Source of the DNA: Trichobilharzia szidati | Lineage: Eukaryota > Platyhelminthes > Trematoda > Strigeidida > Schistosomatidae | NCBI GenBank assembly: GCA_944472155.2 | Contig: OX235271.1 | Coordinates: forward strand, 119,417,329-119,481,328 | Length of the DNA: 64,000 nt | Direction: 5' to 3' | Shown here: piece by piece, positions 12,413 through 23,035 of the stretch | Layout: each line of letters begins with the position of its first letter | Numbering within the stretch: position 1 is the first letter of the stretch | The notes under the pieces: model-generated | Database searches by the model: none | The model's input: the letters and a program-made list of their open reading frames with translations, nothing else | Told to the model about the DNA's origin: nothing | Translations under genes and position numbers: made by a program

Positions 12413-13500
12413 CCCGCCTGTTCTGCTTCAGTTGCCAGCCAGTTTGTCGTAGAATTGTCTTTTGTATTTCCTGGCCCTCTTCTTCACTTCTTTATCCAGT
12501 GCACTGTACATTTAACTCAGCTTCTCCTTCTGTTGTACATCTTTGCATTGAGTCGTCTTCCTTTGCACCATCCTCCTCTCCTCTCTTCTATTAGCTTCCA
12601 AGTAGACGTCCGTTTACAGCCATTCCTTGTCTTGTCTCTTCTTTCTTCCTATAACAGTTGTACACGTTTCCTTGAACATCACCTTCAGAGAGTTAGTTCC
12701 AATATTCTTCCACTCAGGTTTCCTGGGTGATAACACATATTGTCTCCGACCTTGCTCTGATCTGTAGTGAACGTATACATTGTAGTTTTGTCCTTCAGTT
12801 TCTGAATATTGAACTTGGATTGTGGTCTATCTACAGTTGTTTTGGGGGATTTCAGCTTCACCTTGAAGGTTCCTTGAACGAGATGGTGGTCTGAGCTCAC
12901 ATCTGCTCCCCTGCTCATCTTTGTGTCCCGCAGGCTGCGTCTCCGCTTCCTTGAACAACATTGAGATGAAGTCTATCTGGTTTGTGGTGTGTCCGCCAGA
13001 CGAAATCCAAGTCGCTTTGTGTATATCCTCATGCTTGTACACGACCTCCCCCCCGATTACCAAATTACTGAAAGTTCAGGAGTTTGCCAATAATTCTTCG
13101 TTCTCATTCATTTCGCAGAGCAAGAGCCTCTTGGCGCATGATGAGTTTTCTTCCTGTATTATCTACTCCCAGTTTGGCTGGCATTCATATCACCCATTCG
13201 GATTTTGATGTCACCATTCGGGGTGTTGTCCATTACTGCTTGTAGTTGCCTGTAGAAATCTTTCTCCTTCTTCTTCTCTTGTTCCGCATTGTTTTTAGCA
13301 CCGTGCGTAGCATTGGACAATTGTGAGCTTCCTTCCCACCGTTTGAGTTGAATCTTACTGTCATTATCTTGCAGGATGACATTGGTTCCCACTGTGTTAG
13401 GGCTCTAGCTGCCACTGGTGACATCATGATAGCCACTGATTGCCTCAGTGTGTTCGTGGTTGTCGTCTGGATGACCAGACTGGAGTAGATTACTGACTCT
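12413..13500 (-). mobile_element. RTE-like LINE, endonuclease part, inverted
   Basis: On the minus strand the frames read as the apurinic-type endonuclease of an RTE element. GHPDDNHEHTE and SPVAARALTQWEP are followed by DFYRQLQAVMDNTPNGDIKI with MGDMNA, then HKATWISSGGHTTNQIDFI and the DVSSDHHLV motif with its catalytic histidine context. The post-endonuclease linker continues down to about 12413. Frameshifts divide it into at least three frames. It lies tail to tail with the 3' part at 11340-12412. Confidence 0.85.
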
Positions 13501-14496
13501 CCTGTTGAGTTAGACTATTCATATTTGTTTGAATATGTTCACATTCTAGCTCTCTCATGAAATTCCTAGTTTAGTTAGAGGAGCAACACACCTTAAACTA
13601 TCTGTCTAACATTTTTCACAGTTACACAACACTATTGTATATCAAAGGACTTTCCTGTTATCTTCACCTGTCTCTGAATTGGTAATAACTTCGAGAAAAG
13701 AAGAAAAATGCATTGCATGCCAAGTTTTTAGTGTGAAAAATCTGATGAATCACCAACAGAGGAGAAAGGCAAACGTTCATTTGCTGAAAATTTGTTACTG
13801 CTGTTTTTATTATAAACGTGTATGTAGTCCACACCATAAATAAAACACCTTCCAGATGGTGTTTATGGTATTTCACTTAATTTTCACCTTTTGAGTCTAC
13901 ATAAATGTCTATCAAACCTTTGACATCATTTATGTCTGATACTAATAATCACTGAAGCGTACTGCTTTACAACCGGGATGATAAGATGTGTTGGTCTTCA
14001 AAAGTATTTTCTTACAACAAAAACAATGAGGCCAATTTATTGCAGTTATAGCTACAGTTCGGATTAAGAACACCGAAAGATATTAGTCAATGAGGAAATC
14101 ATATTAAGTGGAAGTGATTTTTGTTCATAGTGCAATGTTACATGGAGGTTTCCTCGAATTCCTAATACCGTTTACTGTGTCAGACTGATCACTTTTATTG
14201 TTAAAATAGATCCCTAAGTAGATTAACAGACAGAATTTGTATAGCTGTGTAAACATCTAAAAGTCCAGCAACTTCAATGAAGTATAAAGCTGAGTCATGA
14301 TATGATTTGTCTCTTATGTAGTATCTTTGAGAGATGTTCACTTCGAATTTAAAATGAAATACTCTTCATTTGAGAACTTCTAAGTTAAGCTTTATGAAAT
14401 TCATTTCCAGATGAGTAGACAGCAGCTTCTGAACAAGTATTCAATTAAATTAGGCGGTTGATTTTTGAATAGAATGAACTTATCATTTAAATAAAT
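13501..14496. other. non-coding AT-rich stretch
   Basis: No gene or recognised repeat seen. The short open frames here have no domain signature. Confidence 0.4.
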
Positions 14497-15335
14497 TGTA
14501 ACGACAGAAGACAAGGGCCAGGCAACAGATCGTTTATTGAGGAAATCAGGAGATATTTATATATTTTTATGTACATTATTATTCGTTATTATTAGCAGAG
14601 AAACAGCGTCTTCTGATTGGTTGTTTTCTCGCTGAAAGTTATTCTGTCATCTCTTTGTGGCCGTTTCTTTGAAGGTCAGACCATATATCTGCGAATCGTA
14701 TCCGCCCATGCAAAGTCTGCTGTTATTGGTTGTTAAGTTAGTCTTTGTTCTCTTTTTTTTCTCATAACCTAGATTTGGGACGAAAACGCTGACGTAAATT
14801 GCTGTCTAACAATTTTGGCTAACAGACACTACACTCGTCCCTCGGTCAAAGACTTTCGACCGAAGTTGATTCGGTCTTCTTGGTTCTGGTGGCTTTGTTC
14901 GTTTGTCTTGCTGTCTGGGAATCCGGTGGTCGCTGACGTTCACCTGTGTCTCTCCGTTTGTATCTGCAATCGTATTTACGTGACCCCGTCTAACAGTGAC
15001 CATATGTGGTCCTTCCCAATTTGGAAACTTTTCCTGAACCTGTCGCACATTCGTCGGTATTTCGCCTCACACTTTCACACGCTGCTTTCGCCCGACCTCC
15101 CAGAAGCGTTCCAAGTAACAGCTTCATCGCTGACGGATCTTGAACGCCACTCAACTGCGCAACAGCCTCGAAGTCCTGCCCGAAGATCCATATGTCTCCA
15201 TCAAAAACTGCAAGGCATAGATTTTCTATTTGTCGGCAGGCAGCGACATCAAATGTAACGACAGAAGACAAGGGCCAGGCAACAGATCATTTATTGAGGA
15301 AATCAGGAGATATTTATATATTTTTATGTACATTA
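14497..15335 (-). mobile_element. internally deleted LTR retrotransposon
   Basis: An 82-bp sequence starting TGTAACGACAGAAGACAAGG occurs at 14497-14578 and again at 15254-15335 in the same orientation with one mismatch. I read these as the shared ends of two LTRs of a minus-strand element: a fuller 3' LTR (14497 to about 14800) and a truncated 5' LTR. Between them about 450 bp remain. One frame reads KFPNWEGPHMVTVRRG followed by a basic, proline-rich tail, like the C terminus of a Ty3/Gypsy pol polyprotein. Another frame beginning at the 5' LTR edge (to 15271) could be the start of gag. Most of gag and pol is absent. Confidence 0.65.
14806..15048 (-). pseudogene. LTR-element pol C-terminal remnant
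   Basis: 80 codons, reading RQVQEKFPNWEGPHMVTVRR followed by a region rich in Pro, Arg and Lys. This resembles the post-integrase tail of Gypsy-type polyproteins, where a W-x-GP motif is common. No catalytic residues remain. The match is by motif shape only. Confidence 0.45.
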
Positions 15336-15580
15336 ACATAAAACTAGGAAAACACAAGACAACATTCTTTCGTAAATCATGAAGCTACTTACTGTCACCT
15401 AACACTACCATCTAATATTAAAAAAATTACCAAAATGTATGTATACAATCGTCCGTAAATTTAATAAATGTCTAATATCATTGTTATGATTTTGTTCTGA
15501 GTCAAAATAAGAAAGATGTAAGGTATATTTCGACTCTCACCTCTGATAGGCTATTTCAGTGAACTAATCTCTTTGTTATT

Positions 15581-15786
15581 CAAGTGTTGGTTTGTAGGGA
15601 TTTGATTGATTACAGGATTTTCATCATGAGCTGAGCTCGCCTTGTAACCAGAAGATCCTGGGTTCGAATCCCGGTGGGTGCGTACTGCTGAAGAGTCCCA
15701 AACCAGGACGAAACAGCTGTCCAGTACTCCCAGGTTTTCCAATGGTTCTCTAACTAATGTCAGCTCATGATGAAAATCCTGTAATC
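15581..15786 (+). mobile_element. hammerhead SINE copy A, fold-back form
   Basis: A short tRNA-headed repeat. The B box GGTTCGAATCC is at about 15661-15671, followed by a hammerhead-like core at 15684-15728 (CTGCTGA, stem pair GTCC/GGAC, GAAAC, GTC). The 3' part is duplicated in inverted form in place of the 5' end: 15608-15633 is the exact reverse complement of 15761-15786 (26/26). The copy can therefore fold on itself. The CTGATGA box carries an A-to-C change at its central A. Confidence 0.85.
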
Positions 15787-16718
15787 TCTTTGTCTTTTTA
15801 CAATAAGTAATTAATGAATCAATAGTTATGCAGTGAATCAATTTAGGATAATGTTTAGAGATATAATTATCTGCGTATTATACAAAATTAACTGAAATTA
15901 TCACCCAGAACATAAAATTCGCATTATTTAACACAAGATTTCCATTAAACATGTATATTTTTGTATCATAAAAAAAGATAATTTAAACATATTTTATATG
16001 CACGTAATATGTTGAATATTTAACTTTATTATTCAATGAAATCTAGACAAGCATGATAGTGTTGACAGTTACGTGGAGGTATATTTTGATACAAATGTTC
16101 AGGTTTCATTACAACGAGAAAAACAAAATCAACAAATTTTTTAAAATTTAAATTTAAAAGGAAATTAAAGTATCAACCTGATGAAATATCCAACCTTTAA
16201 TAAAAGAAAATTGCTGAATGCATGCACACTAACACAAACAAATCTTAACCTACTAAATATGGTCTATAAACGATAATTCGAAAACATTTTTGTGAACGGT
16301 GGTTACGTAGCATTATTTCCACACTGCAGGTGTCATGTTGACATAAACGTCTTAGGCAGTGTAGTCCAACAGTTTAGCGTATATCCAGAGCAGGGGAATG
16401 GCTTTGAATGAGCTATATATGACACAGAAGCATCATTTGTCAAAGTTGGAGATGTGGTCCAGCCAATCACTGTCAATCGAACAAACATACTATCATCTAC
16501 TTGTAGGCACTTTTACTCTATCTACTCTACAGTCAGGTGTTACAATATGACTACAGTTGGATTAGATTAGGTAATACCAAATGCATCTTTTGTTTCCATC
16601 ATGATATTAACCAGAAGACAAGTGCTGACAATTTGAAATCGGGAAAGAATTGATGAAAGTGTGAAAATTTAGTCAGTGTAGCTTACACAGTTCTTTACAA
16701 ATTTAAATGGAGTGAGAC

Positions 16719-16742
16719 GTATATATATATATATATATATAT
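16719..16742. repeat. (TA)n microsatellite
   Basis: A simple TA repeat, immediately left of the PLE terminal sequence at 16743. Confidence 0.9.
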
Positions 16743-18270
16743 ACACGTTCAAATCAAGTTCACTTTTAATAATTTGAAAAAAGTTTGACCATTCGGTACA
16801 CGATATTCGTTATTATAAAAGTTTTTGTATTTCCTCATAAATAAAAAACAAGCAGTTTCCTAGAAATCAGACACAACTTTATCGTACACCAGTGAAATAA
16901 TGAAAATCCTAAAATTCTCTCTGGATACTAATAACTCTACATTTAAAGGAAATTTATATAGACAGAAAAATGGTGTAGACGAGGGTTTACCAGTTTCCCC
17001 GATAGCCGCTGATCTTCTCGTGAATAGATTTGAAGATAACATATTGTCAAACATACTCACCTAAAATATGGCTAAGATATGCTGATGATAAAACGAAACC
17101 TACGCAGTTCGTTGTTGAAGAAACTCAATAATTTATCTCCCAGCATTCAGTTTACTTTGGAAGCACAATCCGATATCGATGAACTACCTTTTCTAGACCG
17201 CCTACTTGAGAGGAAAGAAAACGGATATTCAGGAAGAAAACACATCCTAACAAATATTCAGACTTCACATCGTTACACCCTATCGGCGCATAGGTGCCAG
17301 ATATCTCAAGTCTTCTTATAAGCCCACACTCTTTGATAACGGATGAAAAAGAAGAAGAAGAAGAAATATCAAATATTTCTGGAATCCTCAGTAAAAATAG
17401 CTATCCAAGACCTAAATCAACGCCAACACTAAATGCGATCAAAAATGTATTCCGAAGACATGAACCTCAACAGTTTTCATTCAATATAGATCAGAAATGT
17501 CAGATGATTTCAGAAAAGAACTAAATAAACACAAAATCAGACAAATAACAAAGTAAACTTGTTCACACAGAAGACTAAATTCCAAAAGATTCACAATCTA
17601 ATTGTGTCTAGAAAATAAAATGTTTGGAATGTGATGCGATATACATCGGAAAAATATCAAGAGAAATCAAGATCATAATAAATTAACACCACAGAGCATC
17701 TGTTCAACCACCAAGAAATCAAGTTGGGCTGGAGATGCTTGGGAAATCATCAGCCATACGTCTACACTCTGTAGAATCAGGTCAGGAAATTGATTTTGAC
17801 AATACTGAAATAATCCATAAAAATTTCAGAAATCACATAGACCGTCTAATATCAGAAGCACTTCATATCAAATGGAATCCAAATTGTCTGAGTAGGAATG
17901 GTGGTCTTAAACAGAGTTCGACCTGCTTGCAACACCTTCTCCCCCATGAAATGGAAAAATCAACACAAATGTGATGAGCAATTTTATTATGTAGACGCCT
18001 GTTTTTATAATTTCATACGCTTATCAGATCCAGCAATCTACACATGGTTTTGTTATCTTTACCGACTGACCAATCTGACAACGCAAAAATGACCCCATGC
18101 CGAAGAACAGTGGTTAAGATACAGTATATAAGCTGAGATTTTGTAAATTCTGGTTTGATAATACTTTGATAAAGGTATTAGCAGCGTTGAATAGCGAAGC
18201 GTCAATAGAAATAATATCTTTTTCTTTTAATGGGAACTACAACAGCTTATATAATAATGAAGTGAAACAT
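16743..18270 (+). mobile_element. Penelope-like element 3, frameshifted, with inverted ends
   Basis: RT block GVDEGLPVSPIAADLL at about 16973-17020 (the usual GVAMG is changed to GVDEG), then IWLRYADD in another frame at about 17067-17090 with the catalytic YADD intact, then SIQFTLEAQSDIDELPFLDR in a third frame. GIY-YIG remnants follow (ECDAIYIGK), ending with a C-terminal block with GQEIDFDNTEI and HIDRLISEALHI at about 17776-17870. The 3' untranslated part (18100-18270) and the left flank (16743-16855) are inverted relatives of each other, as expected for PLE terminal repeats. Several frameshifts; a pseudogene. Confidence 0.8.
18163..18207 (+). ncRNA. hammerhead-like motif in PLE terminal repeat (decayed)
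   Basis: A possible stem II (GGTATT / AATAGC, imperfect) closed by AGCAGCGTTG is followed by GAAGCGTC in place of GAAACGTC, and preceded by TTTGATAAA in place of CTGATGA. Hammerhead motifs are documented in PLE terminal repeats. This copy deviates in the core and is probably inactive. Confidence 0.45.
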
Positions 18271-19660
18271 AATTAACTTCTGTCAGTTTCAGTTATCATA
18301 AATATTTGTTGACAGAATCCATAATAAGCACTACTGCAAGCTAAACAGTACTTCAGAATCACAAAGTATTGTTGAAATTCGAAAATGAGATCTCTGCAGA
18401 CTTAAAAGTCAGTCTAAATAACAACTACCATAAATAGAACGCTGGTCAATACTAATAAAATGTAAACAAACTATGGGAACTACTCGCTTCACAAACTGTT
18501 TTTAAGAACTATACACTATAATAAATTTAATCAGTTTATCAACAAGCCAATGTGATAAAGCTCATTAACTTATAGTCACTCATTAATACTTATGTAATGA
18601 AAAAAAGTGTAGAAATTAGTTTTTGGGAAGATTTGATGAATTCTCTTCACCATTTATTCTTAGTATTGGAGAAGAAAAACCAAACATTGTTAATACTACA
18701 TCATTTTAGAAAATGAAATAGATGAGAATCAAAATCAGATAGCCAATGTGTTTTCACTAGTTTCTTTTCTCCTACCTGTATCACTTCAATATAGATACAT
18801 TTCATTTTAAATAATAATAATAATATATAAGAATCAATCGATAAGAAGTACTACATCCCATCCATAATTACTTTAACCTATTATTATAAAAACTCAACTG
18901 CAATTATGAATGTAATTATTGAAAAAAAGGCACAGTGGTTTAACAGTTCCTTTAGTTTAAACTACGCGTCAGTTGATTGTTTATTTAAGTCAGCCTGATA
19001 GCTGCAGTATCATTAATCAATTACTCACAGAAATAAGCAACTGGAAAATGACGTATAGTTGAATAATCATGTTCCAGACATCAAACTGGAATGATAAAAT
19101 TTACACTTTCAAAGAACTTAAATCCACATTTTCTGTAGCTGAATAATGAATGGACACTCGAACACATCACTCCATACCTTTTGGGTGACTATGTATATTT
19201 TTTATGATAAAAAAACAACAGCTATCTGGGTAAGACAAGTAAGAAAGTAAGAGACAAGCAAATCAATAGAAATGAGAGTAAGATCATGCTATAGTTTGAG
19301 AGTTCCTACTTGTATATCTCTTACAGTTGTATCATTATTAATGTAAACAGAAGAAAAGTGGTCATATAATATATTGCTTTTTAAATTTTCTAAGGATTAC
19401 AAATTAAGTCTGTATGAACATTACACATTTTTGGCTGTTAGTGCAATACAGAAATAGATATGATAGTTACACTGACTATCCTAGCAACTTGACGAATTTT
19501 GAGCTCCCATATAGGTTCTGTAACTACAAAAACAATAATTGATTAACCTTAATACTGACACCTGGCTGTAAATACGGTGTAAAATAAAATTTCCTCGCGT
19601 ATAGGAATGTTAACGCTTTTACTGTATAGCGAAAATATTCATTCACACATAAGCCTTACA
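18271..19660. other. non-coding AT-rich stretch
   Basis: No gene or clear repeat seen. Contains short A/T runs and a (TAA)-like stretch near 18810. Confidence 0.4.
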
Positions 19661-19976
19661 ATTAGGCGTGTTTATCGTAGAATTTCCGAACACCATCCTG
19701 CACAGTGGTTAAGTAAGGGAAAAACAAAATCCATCCATAGCTCTATTTGATCTCATCTTGTGGATACAGAATACAAGAGTGATGTTAAAGAGGCTTTCAA
19801 AGTCATCTACCGCATACCAACTAATCTTAACTTCACCTTGAGAGTTCGTCTACTACACATTACTGAGGTCGTTGGGATCCATATTAAGAAACCTAACTTA
19901 TGTATCCAGAAGAAGAAAGGTTCAGACACTGTCTTTGCCTTGGTCATCAAAGTTATAATGGTCCTTAATTTGTTGT
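19661..19976 (+). pseudogene. PLE GIY-YIG C-terminal fragment
   Basis: Reads RRISEHHPAQWLSKGKTKSI, then in frame DVKEAFKVIYRIPTNLNFTL and KPNLCIQKKK. This is the C-terminal half of a PLE endonuclease domain (the ...EH..W...HL....H block and the KP.LC.QK ending). The catalytic GIY and YIG strands are not present. An isolated 3' fragment. Confidence 0.75.
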
Positions 19977-21110
19977 AGAAATTTCCTTAATTTTATCTGA
20001 TATTCTATTTGCTATTACATTTTTATGCTTATTATAATTTATGCATCCTTAATGAACTGTAATTCCATTGATCTTACTTAATAAGTTGATAGTACTTAAA
20101 AACACCAATATTGTTAATGACGATTTATATTCATAATTGTAGAGACAGAAGAGGATATTATCAAAAAAGGATATTCTTTGCTCAATTTTTGTTTTTACTA
20201 ATACTATATTTCATAACAAAGGAGAGTCTAATTGTTAGAATGACCATTGTAAACACTGGAATGAATATAGTTAAAATATGAAACAATAAGTGGCAGGTTG
20301 TGATCTGTTTTGACGGACTAAATTATTAATATCAGTAACAGTTTAAATGAGAGATAAGAGCCACTAGATGAATGTCAACCATTCGGGAAGGTTTGAGCTA
20401 CCTGCGGCAGTAGTCCTGATAACGCCTGAACTCACTGCTTGGAGATAGTATATAACCTTGTTTATATATTAACTATATTTGTACAGATCTCATTCCATTG
20501 TAAGTTGACTAACATTGTTATTTTCCGCAGTAGTTTGCTTCTACTTTACTGAAGGGACTGCTGAAACTTCATTGTAATCAGTGTGCAGAAATAGTCTGCA
20601 TCTATTGCATTCTCTTTAATGTTTGTTATTTCTAGAATCATCTAGTCAAGAATTAGTGAATATTGACACGCCTTTTCCCTTGACTTTAGCTTATTTCTCC
20701 TTTCTCTACAGCAATGAAATACGACTGTTCGAAAATATGTACTCTTTGGCTGGGCTTCTTCGTTTAAATATTTTTCTCTTTTTCTTTCTTTCTGTTTGTT
20801 AATTGTAAAAAATGATACTGAATAATGATAACTTGACATTTAAGAATTACATAAATGGTGAAAAGAAGCTATGAAGAAAAAGGTTTACTTAATTAGGAAA
20901 ATTCCTCTATTGGAACGTCACAGACATATTTACTTCGCTAACTGGCTGCACAATAAATGCCTATGAGATCAATGAGATAACATAAATATAAATGGGAGTA
21001 TTTGAGAAATTTAATATAAGTGATTAATTGAAATTATTTAACTGAGTTCATAAATTAAAAGAAATAACAAAGTTACGACAGTCATTCAGTCTCGTCATTA
21101 AGAATATGGC
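19977..21110. other. non-coding AT-rich stretch
   Basis: No recognised feature. The sequence at about 20153-20195 resembles one arm of the hairpin at 53875-54005. Confidence 0.4.
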
Positions 21111-21114
21111 AAAT

Positions 21115-21310
21115 ATTTCATCGCTAAGTTAATCGAAGCAGTTAACAGGTTTAGAGCACCTCTGATTTGCATAAGTGAATGCTTGTGACCAGAGTACACA
21201 GTGATGACAAGCCACCTAGCATGGTGGCCACATTGCAAACTTGACTGATATAGTTCAGTCTGCACCAAACGAAGGACTTGACGCGTGATATTATTTACTA
21301 CCTTTTTTGC
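21115..21310 (+). repeat. dispersed repeat with 'TGGTGGCCACATTGCAAAC' tail
   Basis: The stretch around 21223-21290 is shared with 47340-47405 and 60870-60930. It reads GTGGCCACATTGCAAACTTG, then CAGTCTGCACC, then GGACT-GAC. The 47-kb copy shows a tRNA-like B box upstream. A possible SINE family of unknown name. Confidence 0.6.
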
Positions 21311-22054
21311 TAACAAAGAGACTGTGATAACTATTAGATTATCAGAATAGGTCAGTCTTTTCATCATAATTTGACCCATATGACCCTAAGTTCAAGAGGG
21401 TCGTTCAAAAATAGTTGTTCGTATGAATTTGTTGTTTCTGTGATTAAGAATAGATATGATTAGAGGTTGGTTCAGTATCTGTTTAGTTGATGGACTATTC
21501 CCTACTGGCGAAAACTTACAACTTATTCTGTATCTATGTGATCGTTAATCCTATCCATTATAAAATAAATCCATTCGAAGGTGTTACGTTTACTCATTGT
21601 GAGATACTTAAACTCCATACATTTATTCCCCTTTATGAATATGAATAAAGCAAGAACAGTGGTTTGTACAGAATAAGATGGTAGCATCATTTGTTTCGTC
21701 GGCTTCTCATCAGCTGGTTACAGCCGAAATAAATAAATAAAATAAGTTCATGGACAAAAAAGTTTTAACACACTTGCAAATTTTACATGATATCAATTGA
21801 CGGGAATTTCCAAACTTAAAGAACAGTGCTCAGAAAACTACGCTTATATAGTTTTACACAGGCAGTTCAAGTTTAAACAAAGTAGGTGTATGCATACAAT
21901 GGTAAAGGAGTTCCGTAATAAAGATGAGAGGTGCGTAAGATGCTGAGTAACTAATAAATGGGGTAGAAATGTATTGAGTTCAACTCGTATAATAGAAACA
22001 AGAGACAAGCAAAATTACACTATACCAGATGGGGTTGGGGTTAAAGCCAAAGAT

Positions 22055-22740
22055 TACTTAATCAAGTGAAAGAGAGAATAAAGACATCCAGTTACCAGAC
22101 AGAGCAAGAAAAGACTGATAACTGCTTCTTTCTGAACACGTAAATCGGATAGAGATTGCTTCAGCAGTCTTGAGGAGAACTGAGCTTTTGTCTCTGTTGA
22201 TAATTTTAAAGAATCTCGCGATTTCCACCTCATGACCATTATCAAGCAGATGCCTCGTAATGACACTATAGTAAGCGTTCGTTCCCTTAAGACGCAGGTT
22301 TTTCAGTAGATGTTCAGAAAATCGGAGGTGTGCCCTTCTTTCTGTTTTCCCAATGTAACTTCTGCGGCAGATACACATAAATTTGTATACACATCTTCCA
22401 TATTTGTTGATGAATCTCTGAGGGTAATTGTTGTTTTTTACCATCTTTTCGAGAATCTTGATTTCTTCCTCTAATTTCTCTGCAGAGCATATTCTCCTAG
22501 CTCTAGAGTACAGAGGCTTGACTGGTGCGCGTTTAAAGCTATTTGGACAAAACTATTGTTCATTTCATGTAGGCCTTCGGTAAATTCACCTCTGAAGACT
22601 ACCATCTTTCAGGTGTTGCATAGCAATGTCGAGGAAATGGAACTTTCCATCATCCATTATACAAATGTTGAATTTACTATAGACCATGAAAAAATGGAAA
22701 GTTCCATTTCCACAGAGTTCAGAAGTTGGCCATATTGAAT
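22055..22740 (-). mobile_element. Penelope-like element fragment with GIY-YIG, internally deleted
   Basis: From right to left on the minus strand: DDGKFHFLDIAMQHLKDGSL (RT palm end), FCPNSFKRAPVKPLYSRARR, EEEIKILEKM, NNNYPQRFINKYGR, then directly CVYKFMCICRRSYIGKTERR (GIY-YIG), SEHLLKNL and HLLDNGHEV. About 70-80 residues that normally lie between the NGYP block and GIY-YIG are missing while the frame is kept. The C terminus is open to 22058. There are stops near 22555-22560. Confidence 0.8.
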
Positions 22741-22811
22741 TATTCAGCATGATATAAAGCTATATGAATCCCAAATAAGTAACAGTATTTAGTGTCAAAG
22801 AATATTTACAT

Positions 22812-23035
22812 TCAAGTGTTGGTTTGTAGGGATTTGATTGGTTTCAGGATTTTCATCATGAGCTGACATTAGTTAGAGAACCATTGGAAAACCTGGGAGT
22901 ACTGGACAGCTGTTTCATCCTAGTTTGGGACTCTTCATCAGTACGTACCCACCGGGATTCAAACCCAGGACCGTCTGGTTACAAGGCGAGCTCGTATACC
23001 ATTAAGCCACTGGGACCCGATCCAATGGTCCATTA
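22812..23035 (-). mobile_element. hammerhead SINE copy B
   Basis: A full-length single-orientation copy. On the minus strand it has an A box (TGGCTTAATGG), a B box (GGTTTGAATCC), a hammerhead-like core at about 22899-22945, the AACCATTGGTTCTCTAAC-type middle and a 3' end complementary to TCAAGTGTTGGTTTGTAGGG. It gives the reference structure against which the fold-back copies were read. Confidence 0.85.
22899..22945 (-). ncRNA. hammerhead-ribozyme-like core in SINE
   Basis: Reads GTACTGATGAAGAGTCCC, then AAACTAGGATGAAACAGC, then TGTCCAGTAC. The CTGATGA box, the stem II strands GTCC and GGAT, GAAAC and the GTC cleavage triplet are all in hammerhead order. Two or three extra bases (AGA) lie between CTGATGA and stem II, and one stem II pair is a G-T. 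Related to Sm-alpha hammerheads but probably weak or inactive. Confidence 0.6.

Noticed and set aside
14815..15258. Plus-strand gene of 147 codons
   Set aside because: It is the antisense of the LTR element's minus-strand frames and ends at the LTR edge.
15640..15680. tRNA gene (GGTTCGAATCC box)
   Set aside because: Only the B box is tRNA-like; it is part of the hammerhead SINE in several copies.
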